13,528 nt of DNA, taken from NCBI GenBank assembly GCA_021836225.1, contig JAKBJA010000180.1, positions 1 to 13,528 of the forward strand, given 5' to 3'. Below are positions 7,627 to 13,528 of the stretch, piece after piece. Each line of letters begins with the position of its first letter. Position 1 is the stretch's first letter. The notes beneath the pieces were generated by a model that was given only the letters and a program-made list of their open reading frames with translations, had not been told where the DNA came from and did no database searches. This DNA is from Pseudomonadota bacterium (GTDB lineage: Bacteria; Pseudomonadota; Gammaproteobacteria; Burkholderiales; Thiobacillaceae). The position numbers and the translations under genes were made by a program.

Positions 7627-9785
7627 GCGACCTCCTTCAGTTCTGCCGGAGCGGGCTGCCACATCAGGCCGTAGTGGTCCATGCCTTCGAGTATGCCGGT
7701 CGCGTACGGCATGTCCGCAAAATACACTTGCTCCATCCCCCGCAGCCTGTCGAGTTCGGCGCTGTGATTGGACACCACGACCGCCTGGGTGTCGCCGACC
7801 AGCATTTCCAGGTCGTTGCCCGAATCGCCGGCCACCAGGAAGGCGCGCAGCGGCAAACCCCATTTATAGGCCAGGTAGCGGATGGCCTGGCCCTTGGAGG
7901 CGCGAACAGGCAGCACGTCGAGATAGACGTCATGCGAATGGATCAGGTTGGCATGCAGCCGCGCCTCGCGCAGGCGCGTTTTCAGTTCGCGCAGGTTCGG
8001 CGCGGCCAGCGGATCGACAATGAAGCTCAGCTTGAAGTCGCTCTGCTGATCGTCCGATTGCAGGGTCAGCCCCGGCACACCGTCGAACAGGGCCGCCAGC
8101 GCATCGCGCCGCCACAGGTGCTGGATGTGACGCCGCCATCCGCTGTCGGGACGCAATGCCGCCCCGTAGTGGATTTCGCTGCCGACCGCGGTGATCAGCA
8201 CGTCGGGTAGCGGCACCCGCGCCTGCCGCAGCACCTCGACCGCACTCGGCAGATGACGGCCGGTGGCGACGCCGAAGCCACAGCTGCGCGGCCGCTCGCG
8301 CAGCACCCGCACCAGGGCGGCAAGTCCGACGCGATCGCCGATCAGGGTGTTGTCGATATCGCTCACCAGCATGCGCTCGACAAAAGGCATGGGATTGGCC
8401 GCCGGACGCTGCACCACGCGTTCGCGCCGCACCTGCTTGCGGGTGCGGTGGACGACGCGGTCGACCGCCTTCAGATATTTCTCGACATGGGCATCCCAGG
8501 TGTAGTGGCGCGCCACGCCGCCGATGCCGCGCCGCGCATAACGCTGCCAGGTTCGTCCATCCGACACCACGGCGAGCAGGCCGCGCGCGATGTCGGCCGG
8601 GTCGAGCGGGTCGACCAGCACGCCGTTCTCGCAATGGGCCAGGATCTCGCGCGGGCCGCCGTCGTGGGTCGCCACCACCGGCAGGCCGCTCGCCGCCGCC
8701 TCGATCAGCGTGAGGCCGAACGGCTCGGTCAGCGCCGGGTTGACGAACACGCCGCGCCGCTGCGCCGCCAGCCGGTACAGCGCGGGAATGTCGTCGGGGC
8801 AGTGCCGCTTGGGCAGCGCGACGCTGCCCCACAGGTCGTGGCGGTCGACGTCGAGCAGCAGGTCCTTCAACACATCGGCCTGCGCCTCGTCCATGCTGCG
8901 GATGTCGTCGCGGTTGCCGGCGACGATGGCGAGGTTGGCGCGTTCGCGCAGTTCGGGTGTTTCGCCGAAGGCCGCCACCAGCCGGCCCAGGTTCTTGCGC
9001 ATTTCGGGGCGGCAGATGGCGAGGATGAGCGGCTTTTTCGGCTGCGTGAAAAAGCGGTCGACCAGCGCCGGCACGTGCGGCGGGATCGGCTCGCGCCCAG
9101 GCGGCGCAAAGCGGGACGTATCGGTGCCCGGGGGGATCACCAGCGTGCGCGCCGGCTGGTGATTGTCGTACAGACCGTACTGCTCATGGCTTTCCTGCGC
9201 GGTGCTGGTGACCACCAGCGCAGCGTGCGCCAGCACGTCCTCCTCGGCGGCAATGCGGCGGCCGAAGTTGAACTGGCGGTCGATCGCCTGCGCACGCCGG
9301 CCGTGGTCGAGCAGGCGCTGGCGCTTGCAGCGTCCGAGCGAATGCCCGGTGTGCACCAGCGGAATGCCGAGCAGCTGCGACAAATGCACGCCGACGTAGC
9401 CGGCGTCGGCGTAATGGCTGTGGATGACGTCGGGCAGGCGCGGCTGCTGGCGCAGATAGCTGAGGGTGCGGTCGACCAGCTGGTCGAGATGGTTCCACAG
9501 ACTTTCCTTGCGCACATAGCGTTTGGGGCCGCACGGCAACCGCACCAGGCGGGCGCGCTCGCCCAGCGCTTCGCTCGGCGCGGCATAGTCCGGCGACACC
9601 GCGGGATCGTCGACCCGACGCGTCAGCACGTCGACAAGTTCGACCCGCGGGTGGCGACCGAGCGCATGCGCCAGTTCGATCACGTAGAGCGTCTGGCCGC
9701 CGGTGTCGGCGTCGCGCCCCAGTTCCAGGTCGTGCCCGCGTATCAGCCCGTGCACGCTCAGCATCAGCACATAGAGGTCACGCAT
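7623..9785 (-). CDS. sps: Sucrose-phosphate synthase fused to sucrose-phosphate phosphatase
   Basis: This 720-residue protein has two domains. Residues 1-470 form a GT4 glycosyltransferase with SVHGLIRG and the [13 protein letters not shown] nucleotide loop (23-35), the SPS-type [10 protein letters not shown] (145-154), R259/K264 in CRPEMRKN, and E354/E362 in EPFGLTLIE. Residues 472-720 form a HAD phosphatase with DIDNT (D476, D478), [10 protein letters not shown]631 in RASKG and GDSGND at 653-658. It should make sucrose-6-phosphate from NDP-glucose and fructose-6-phosphate and then dephosphorylate it. Many bacterial SPS proteins carry a degenerate phosphatase domain; here the motifs look intact. 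The ATG at 9785 lies inside the end of frk (8-nt overlap) and has GGAGG 6 nt upstream. It lacks the long N-terminal extension of plant SPS. Confidence 0.94.
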   Translation of the reverse strand: MRDLYVLMLSVHGLIRGHDLELGRDADTGGQTLYVIELAHALGRHPRVELVDVLTRRVDDPAVSPDYAAPSEALGERARLVRLPCGPKRYVRKESLWNHLDQLVDRTLSYLRQQPRLPDVIHSHYADAGYVGVHLSQLLGIPLVHTGHSLGRCKRQRLLDHGRRAQAIDRQFNFGRRIAAEEDVLAHAALVVTSTAQESHEQYGLYDNHQPARTLVIPPGTDTSRFAPPGREPIPPHVPALVDRFFTQPKKPLILAICRPEMRKNLGRLVAAFGETPELRERANLAIVAGNRDDIRSMDEAQADVLKDLLLDVDRHDLWGSVALPKRHCPDDIPALYRLAAQRRGVFVNPALTEPFGLTLIEAAASGLPVVATHDGGPREILAHCENGVLVDPLDPADIARGLLAVVSDGRTWQRYARRGIGGVARHYTWDAHVEKYLKAVDRVVHRTRKQVRRERVVQRPAANPMPFVERMLVSDIDNTLIGDRVGLAALVRVLRERPRSCGFGVATGRHLPSAVEVLRQARVPLPDVLITAVGSEIHYGAALRPDSGWRRHIQHLWRRDALAALFDGVPGLTLQSDDQQSDFKLSFIVDPLAAPNLRELKTRLREARLHANLIHSHDVYLDVLPVRASKGQAIRYLAYKWGLPLRAFLVAGDSGNDLEMLVGDTQAVVVSNHSAELDRLRGMEQVYFADMPYATGILEGMDHYGLMWQPAPAELKEVA

Positions 9786-10755
9786 GTCCCGCCTCCGTTT
9801 CGAGTTGCCAGTCACGGATGAAAGGGCGGTAGAAATCCTGCGACTCCGGCACCGCACCGCGGATCTGGCACAGCGCGCGGGCAAAGGCATCGGCACGGGC
9901 CAGCGTGTCGGCCGGCGGCCAGCCGCGCAGCATCCCGAGCATGAACACGGCGGCAAAGCCGTCGCCCGCGCCCACGGTGTCGACCACATGGGTCAGCGGC
10001 GAGCCGGCCACCGACTCGATGCGTCCCGCCGGGTCGAGCGTCCAGGCACCGTCGGCGCCGCAGGTCACCACCAGACGTTCCAGGTCGAAGCCGGACAGCA
10101 GGATGGCCGCGCGGGCTTGCGGGGTAGTGCCATCGAGTGAAAAGAGGTCGCCGATGCGCGCCAGTTCGTCCTCATTGAGCTTGACCACACTGGCATGCTG
10201 CAGCGACCAGCGCACCGTGTCTGCATCCACCCAGGGGTCGCGCAGATTGACGTCCAGAAATGCGCAGGTTCCGACCGCGGCGAGCAGACCGCGCAGGGCG
10301 CGGCGCGACTCGTCGCTGCGCTGCGACAGCGTGCCGAAGTAGACCATGTCCGGATGAACCGATAGTCCCACCCAGCGCGCCATGCTGGCGTGGATGTGGT
10401 CGTAGGCCTGCTCGGACAGGATGTCGAACGCGTGGCCGGCTTCAGTCTCGGTCACCTTGACCCGCCCGGTCGGGCGCACCGGGTCGTTCTGCACCCCGCG
10501 CTGGTCCAGCCCGCGCTCGCTCATGGCCTGCTGCAATTGCTCGCCCAGCGCATCCTTGCCAGCCCGCGTCACCAGTATCGGGTGCGCTCCCAGCGCGCCT
10601 AGATGGCATGTCACGTTGAACGGCGCGCCGCCCAGCACATCGCGGTCGCGAAACTGGTCGACCAGGGTCTCGCCGAAGGCAATCACGGTGGGCGCGGCCA
10701 TCTGCGCAGCATCGCCCGGCAGATGCCGGACGGTCGCAAGACTCGATGTATCCAT
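9778..10755 (-). CDS. frk: Fructokinase, PfkB (ribokinase) family
   Basis: The 325-residue protein phosphorylates fructose with ATP to fructose-6-phosphate, by family and context. It has FGETLVDQF at about 27-35, the first PfkB signature region LGGAPFNVTCHLGALG (41-56), a VKLNEDE stretch at 191-197, and the second signature DTVGAGDGF at 259-267 with catalytic D265. The start at 10755 is preferred because GGGGA stands 8 nt upstream. An alternative ATG at 10701 would remove a poorly conserved 18-residue leader but has no Shine-Dalgarno. It is the first gene of the frk-sps-sus-mscS operon, and its last bases overlap the sps start. Fructose specificity is inferred from the operon, since fructose is the other product of sucrose synthase; the family also includes ribokinases and other sugar kinases. 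Confidence 0.92.
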   Translation of the reverse strand: MDTSSLATVRHLPGDAAQMAAPTVIAFGETLVDQFRDRDVLGGAPFNVTCHLGALGAHPILVTRAGKDALGEQLQQAMSERGLDQRGVQNDPVRPTGRVKVTETEAGHAFDILSEQAYDHIHASMARWVGLSVHPDMVYFGTLSQRSDESRRALRGLLAAVGTCAFLDVNLRDPWVDADTVRWSLQHASVVKLNEDELARIGDLFSLDGTTPQARAAILLSGFDLERLVVTCGADGAWTLDPAGRIESVAGSPLTHVVDTVGAGDGFAAVFMLGMLRGWPPADTLARADAFARALCQIRGAVPESQDFYRPFIRDWQLETEAGHA

Positions 10756-10770
10756 GAACAAAATCCCCAA

Positions 10771-10803
10771 CAAATATAGTTTGCACAATAGCTTTTTCAC
10801 GAA
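10771..10803 (-). promoter_or_regulatory. Candidate promoter/operator region of the sucrose operon
   Basis: Immediately upstream of frk the base composition turns A+T-rich, in contrast with the rest of the window. Read on the minus strand, TATATT (rc of 10773-10778) could be a -10 element. The best upstream hexamer, TTCGTG (rc of 10798-10803), is 19 bp away and a poor -35, so an activator may be needed. The -10 overlaps an inverted repeat CAAA-N5-TTTG and adjoins the 12-mer TATTGTGCAAAC, which recurs near 11180. The exact elements are uncertain. Confidence 0.3.
10779..10790 (-). repeat. 12-bp repeat TATTGTGCAAAC, copy 1 (upstream of frk)
   Basis: The plus strand reads GTTTGCACAATA here, exactly as at 11176-11187, 397 bp away in the same orientation. 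This copy lies just upstream of the putative frk -10. A shared regulator site is possible but not shown. Confidence 0.4.
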
Positions 10804-10862
10804 CGCCGGCCACCTGTTTTTACCTGTCTGCGTCAGCGCGCGTAATCCAGCTTGCTTGACGA

Positions 10863-10991
10863 TCACCGCCGCACGGCCGTCTGCTTGCCGGTCGCAGGCA
10901 CCACGTCGTAGTCGTCATTCAGCAGAGTGCCGAGGTTGAGCCCGTTGCCATCGGCACCCGGAGCGGTTTTGGCAGGGATCCTCCAGCGATT
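10863..10991 (-). pseudogene. Possible C-terminal remnant of an unidentified protein
   Basis: The minus-strand frame is open for 42 codons after a TGA at 10992-10994 and ends in TGA at 10863-10865. The translation includes GADGNGLNLGTLLNDDYDVV and ends TGKQTAVRR. Its balanced composition looks more like real protein than the neighbouring arginine-rich frames. I do not recognise the family, and it has no start codon or ribosome-binding site. It could equally be chance. Confidence 0.25.
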
Positions 10992-11175
10992 TCAGGCTCA
11001 GGCAGCCCCCTGCAAAGCGTGAGGTCATTGCGCTCGATCCGCGCACCCCACCCAGGGTGCTGTGCAGGCCAGTCGGCCTGCGCGTCATGCTCGGTTCACC
11101 TACGGGCGTCAAACGCTGGGCGGGCGCCGGGGCAAGCCAGACTCAGAATGAATTGCAGGCGAAGCACCTTATTAT

Positions 11176-11187
11176 GTTTGCACAATA
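11176..11187 (-). repeat. 12-bp repeat TATTGTGCAAAC, copy 2
   Basis: An exact second copy of the 12-mer upstream of frk, in the same orientation and again in an A+T-rich island. Read on the minus strand it is followed by ATAATAAGG. No intact minus-strand gene lies next to it now, so it could mark the former control region of a lost gene. Confidence 0.4.
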
Positions 11188-11341
11188 CCATTATCTCGCG
11201 CAAGTTTGCGCTGGCCACCGCAGCTGCCTGAGCCCCCGCCATGGCGGTCGCGGGTTCATGGCGCCGCCAAGTCAGGCTGGAATGGCCGCGTCTTCCGGTC
11301 ACAAGCCGGTCCGCATCCCGATCCCCTATTAATGACGCTGT

Positions 11342-11750
11342 TCCGCGAGGAGGCGCGCCACGGCCGCGCATGGCGCTGGCGGTGACCGGGCTGGGCGGCT
11401 TCGCGATGGCCGGGGTGCCGCTCTTGAACGGTTTCCTCTCCAAAGAAATGTTCTTTGCCGAAGCCGCGCACATTTCCGCCGACCACCTCGGCGGCTGGAC
11501 GCTGGCAGCGCTGGTGACCCTGGCCGGCGCACTGGCGGTGGCCTACTCGATCCGCTTCATCCACGAGGTTGTTCTTCAACGGCGAGCCGGCCGACCTGCC
11601 GCGCACGCCACACGAGCCGCCGCGCGGGATGAAAGTGCCGGTGGAGATCCTGGTCGTGCTGTGTCGGGTGGTCGGTATTGCGCCGGGGCTCCCTGTCGCG
11701 CCGCTGCTGGCGGTGGCGGCGGCAGACACGCTGCAGGCCCCGCTGCCCGA
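11342..11750 (+). pseudogene. Frameshifted internal fragment of a Mrp antiporter subunit A (MrpA/MnhA)
   Basis: The first part reads GGFAMAGVPLLNGFLSKEMF followed by a membrane helix and YSIRFIHEV, typical of the NuoL-like core of MrpA. Near 11571 the MrpA sequence moves to the next frame: removing one base restores HEV-FFNGEPADLPRTPHEPPR, again a MrpA signature, and a second helix. Only about 130 of some 800-950 expected residues remain. An arginine inside the last helix (VLCRVVGI) also points to relaxed selection. Complete MrpA is part of a multi-subunit Na+/H+ antiporter; no other Mrp subunit gene is in the window. The fragment continues in frame into Usp sequence at about 11742-11750. NuoL or hydrogenase-subunit relatives are less likely given the PRTPHEPPR block. 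Confidence 0.8.
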
Positions 11751-12108
11751 AGCCGATTTCGGGCTGCTGCACGCGTTCGAATCGGAACTGGAAAGCGCCT
11801 TCCAGTTGGCTGGAATGAACGACAGCAATATCCAGAAGTGCCGCATCCAGGCACGCGAGTCCGCACTTGCATCGATGGAGGCCTTCATCGGCAAGCTGAA
11901 GGTGCCGACGGGACAGCTTACACGCCAGCTCGTCCACGGCGGCGCCACCCTGCGCATCCTCGAACACGAACAGTCGATGGACGCCGACCTCATCGTGATG
12001 GGCAAGCATGGCCAGTCGGTGATGGAGGAATTGCTGCTCGGTAGCGTCACCCAGCACGTGCTGGCGTATTCCGGCAGCGACGTTTTCATTGCCGGCCAGC
12101 CGGCCTGA
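11742..12108 (+). pseudogene. C-terminal part of a universal stress protein, fused in frame to the MrpA fragment
   Basis: From ADFGLLHAF onward the frame matches domain 2 of the Usp protein at 1673-2566: about 88 of 118 residues are identical by hand alignment, including a 25-residue perfect block around the G-x2-G-x9-G-S ATP-binding motif. The first strand and helix of the domain, with the D that contacts ATP (D160 in the intact copy), are missing and replaced by MrpA sequence. Without these a functional Usp fold is unlikely. In-frame starts exist (TTG 11569, ATG 11629) but none has a good Shine-Dalgarno. A membrane-anchored Usp-like product cannot be excluded, though it is less likely than decay. 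It ends 163 nt before the antiporter gene. Confidence 0.8.
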
Positions 12109-12153
12109 CCCGCGCAATCATCCGGTGCTCCACCCCGCTGCCGCCTGCTTCTG

Positions 12154-12234
12154 GCCGGCCGCAGTCACCCGGTGCATAGGCACCATGCGTTAAGATAAAC
12201 CACGAATCCAGCCGGCCGCATGCACGCCGGCCGC
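12154..12234. repeat. Three copies of GCCGGCCGC upstream of the antiporter gene
   Basis: The exact 9-mer occurs at 12154-12162, 12211-12219 and 12226-12234, containing the palindrome GCCGGC. Between copies 1 and 2 lie a small stem-loop GGTGC-ATAG-GCACC (12171-12184) and the A+T-rich TTAAGATAAAC, a possible -10 region. These could be binding sites for a regulator of the downstream antiporter, or chance in G+C-rich DNA. Confidence 0.3.
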
Positions 12235-12271
12235 CGGGCCTTAACCGAATTACGACACAGGCACACGCTGT

Positions 12272-13504
12272 ATGGAACTCCACCAATTCTTCCTTTACCT
12301 CGCCATCATCCTCATCGCCGCGCGGCTGTTCTCCGAGATTGCGGGACGGCACGGCATTCCTTCAGTGATCGGCGAACTGCTTGCCGGCCTGCTGGTGGGG
12401 CCGTCGCTGCTGGGCTGGATTTCGCCCAGCGAGACGATGAAGCTGCTGGCGGAAATCGGCATCATCCTGCTGCTGTTCGAGGTCGGCATGGACACCGATC
12501 TGTTCCGCCTTGCCAAGTCAGGGATCAAGCCGATCGTGGTGGCGGTGGCCGGCTTCGTGCTGCCGTTCGTACTCGGCTACGCGGTCTGCCGCTGGGGCTT
12601 CGGGCTCGACAATCTGGTGTCGCTGTTCATCGGCGGCACGCTGACCGCGACCAGCATCGGCATCACGGTGCGGGTGCTCGACGACCTCGGCAAGCGGCAC
12701 AAGGACGAAGCGCAGATCGTCATCGGCGCGGCGGTGCTGGACGACATCCTCGGCGTGCTGGCACTCGCCTTCCTTTACCAGTTTGCGGTGCAGCACGAGG
12801 TTTCACTCGCCGCCACCGGCAAGGTCGCGCTCTTCATCCTGCTGTTCATGCTGCTCTCCCCGCTGGTCGCCAAGCTTGCCGGCGGCATCATCGACCATTA
12901 CGACCAGCGCGCCAGCACCCCCGGCTTGCTCATCACCATGGCGCTGGCACTGATCCTGCTGTTCTCGTGGCTCGCGCACGCGGTCGGCGCGCCACTCATC
13001 ATGGGCGGGTTCGCCGCCGGTATCGCGCTGTCGCAGCACTTCCGCTTCAACGTCATGCACCGGCTCGGCATGCCTGCGCTCGACCGCTGGTTCGCCCCCA
13101 GTCCGCAACTGGCGCACCGACTGGAAGAGCAGATGCGTCCGCTGATCCATACCTTCGCTCCGCTGTTCTTCGTCATGGTCGGCGTGTCGCTCAACCTCAA
13201 TGCGGTCGACTGGGGCTCGCCGCGTGTCTGGCAACTGGGCGGCGCGCTCATCGTGGTGGCCTTCATCGGCAAGCTTGCCGCCGGTTTTTTCATCCGCGAA
13301 AGCCGCTTCCGCCAGACCGCCATCGGCTTGGCGATGATTCCGCGCGGCGAGGTTGGCCTGATCTTCGCCCAGCTGGGCCTGAACCAGGGCATCCTCGATG
13401 CCGAAACCTACGCCGCGCTGCTGATCGTCATCGCGCTCACCACGATCGCCCCGCCCTTCCTGCTGAAGGCCTTCTATGGCCGACATGCGAATGCAGCATC
13501 CTGA
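12272..13504 (+). CDS. Na+/H+ antiporter, CPA2 family, NapA-like (DD motif)
   Basis: This 410-residue inner-membrane protein has about 12-13 hydrophobic segments and no C-terminal RCK/TrkA-N domain, which is the usual size for the bare transporter core. The first part has the conserved GIPSVIGELLAGLLVGPSLLG (28-48) and LLLFEVGMDTD (66-76). The crossover helix has TATSIGITVRVLDDLG (125-140), followed by IGAAVLDDILGVLAL (151-165) with the D157-D158 pair typical of electrogenic NapA-type Na+/H+ antiporters. Near the end, MIPRGEVGLIFAQLG (about 354-368) is the conserved final-core helix. It should expel Na+ in exchange for protons. The ATG at 12272 has only a weak AGG 10 nt upstream. The gene appears intact, in contrast to the two antiporter remnants elsewhere in the window. 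Substrate choice is inferred from the DD pair. Confidence 0.92.
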   Translation: MELHQFFLYLAIILIAARLFSEIAGRHGIPSVIGELLAGLLVGPSLLGWISPSETMKLLAEIGIILLLFEVGMDTDLFRLAKSGIKPIVVAVAGFVLPFVLGYAVCRWGFGLDNLVSLFIGGTLTATSIGITVRVLDDLGKRHKDEAQIVIGAAVLDDILGVLALAFLYQFAVQHEVSLAATGKVALFILLFMLLSPLVAKLAGGIIDHYDQRASTPGLLITMALALILLFSWLAHAVGAPLIMGGFAAGIALSQHFRFNVMHRLGMPALDRWFAPSPQLAHRLEEQMRPLIHTFAPLFFVMVGVSLNLNAVDWGSPRVWQLGGALIVVAFIGKLAAGFFIRESRFRQTAIGLAMIPRGEVGLIFAQLGLNQGILDAETYAALLIVIALTTIAPPFLLKAFYGRHANAAS

Positions 13505-13528
13505 AGCGCTATCGCCGGCTCGCCACAT

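Larger units (their letters stand above)
10756..11341. other. About 0.59 kb without an intact gene between frk and the mrpA remnant
   Basis: I see no intact gene on either strand. The region holds the frk upstream signals (10756-10803), two copies of a 12-bp repeat, and a 42-codon open stretch on the minus strand ending in TGA at 10863 that could be the C-terminus of a lost gene. The only longer open frames run across G+C-rich sequence and have low-complexity, arginine-rich translations with no recognisable family. With a decayed mrpA fragment beginning at its right end, the whole stretch is best read as eroded sequence. Confidence 0.5.

Noticed and set aside
5677..7674. Long open frame on the plus strand opposite sus
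   Set aside because: It is the antisense shadow of sus in G+C-rich DNA. The translation has no recognisable family, while the minus strand keeps all sucrose synthase motifs.
7627..7863. In-frame N-terminal extension of sus
   Set aside because: It lies wholly within the sps phosphatase domain, and an excellent AGGAGG plus ATG at 7626 gives the normal family length.
8253..9821. Long open frame on the plus strand opposite sps
   Set aside because: Antisense shadow; composition is His/Arg/Gln-rich without domain motifs, and sps is clearly intact on the other strand.
9786..9989. In-frame N-terminal extension of sps
   Set aside because: It overlaps frk in another frame, reads as arginine/alanine-rich noise, and GGAGG precedes the ATG at 9785.
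10756..10866. GTG-initiated extension of frk by 37 residues
   Set aside because: The ATG at 10755 has a GGGGA site 8 nt upstream, and the extension crosses the A+T-rich promoter-like segment.
11569..12108. A functional membrane-anchored Usp gene starting at TTG 11569 or ATG 11629
   Set aside because: No good ribosome-binding site, a frameshift just upstream, an arginine in the membrane helix and loss of the first Usp strand favour a pseudogene. Kept as a possibility within the finding.
1..13528. tRNA, rRNA, CRISPR array, transposase, integrase or phage genes
   Set aside because: None could be recognised on either strand. The rearranged edges of the sucrose module have no insertion-sequence ends or attachment-site repeats that I can see.

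Overview
The window is G+C-rich and densely coded. It most resembles a betaproteobacterium of the Nitrosomonadales / Thiobacillus kind. That placement is inferred from the pairing of a bacterial sucrose synthase with a two-domain sucrose-phosphate synthase/phosphatase, a SoxW-like periplasmic thioredoxin, and CPA2 antiporter/UspA neighbours; no rRNA or other firm taxonomic marker is present.

Layout. Left edge, minus strand: the N-terminal part of a Na+/Ca2+ exchanger (1-347) and a DUF2062 membrane protein (546-1097). Plus strand: a degraded QD-type (KefB/C-like) antiporter remnant (about 1320-1676) whose stop overlaps the start of a tandem universal stress protein (1673-2566), then a secreted two-domain thioredoxin-like protein (2643-3716) and a MarR-type regulator (3838-4311). 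Converging on marR is a tight minus-strand operon, frk-sps-sus-mscS (10755 down to 4324). Its junctions are an 8-nt overlap, a 4-nt ATGA overlap and a 12-nt gap. About 0.59 kb without an intact gene follows (10756-11341). Next come a decayed, frameshifted MrpA fragment joined in frame to the C-terminal half of a second Usp (11342-12108), and an apparently complete DD-type (NapA-like) Na+/H+ antiporter (12272-13504).

How the genes work together. Sps with its attached phosphatase domain should make sucrose from fructose-6-phosphate and an NDP-glucose. Sus should reversibly split sucrose with an NDP into NDP-glucose and fructose, and Frk should return fructose to fructose-6-phosphate. The operon therefore encodes a closed sucrose cycle. 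If Sus prefers ADP, as its nucleotide-site residues suggest, the cycle would also move glucose from UDP-glucose to ADP-glucose, the glycogen precursor. The last gene is an MscS-type channel, which fits sucrose serving as an osmolyte: synthesis, recovery and emergency release from one transcript. The flanking genes (cation antiporters, Usp proteins) also point to salt or stress physiology.

The most notable structural signal is the scarring around the sucrose module. There are two antiporter-gene remnants, and two closely related Usp C-terminal regions lie as direct repeats about 9.5 kb apart on either side of it. One of these is fused to MrpA through a short shared sequence. This looks like a rearrangement hot spot. 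I found no transposase, integrase, tRNA, CRISPR array or phage gene.
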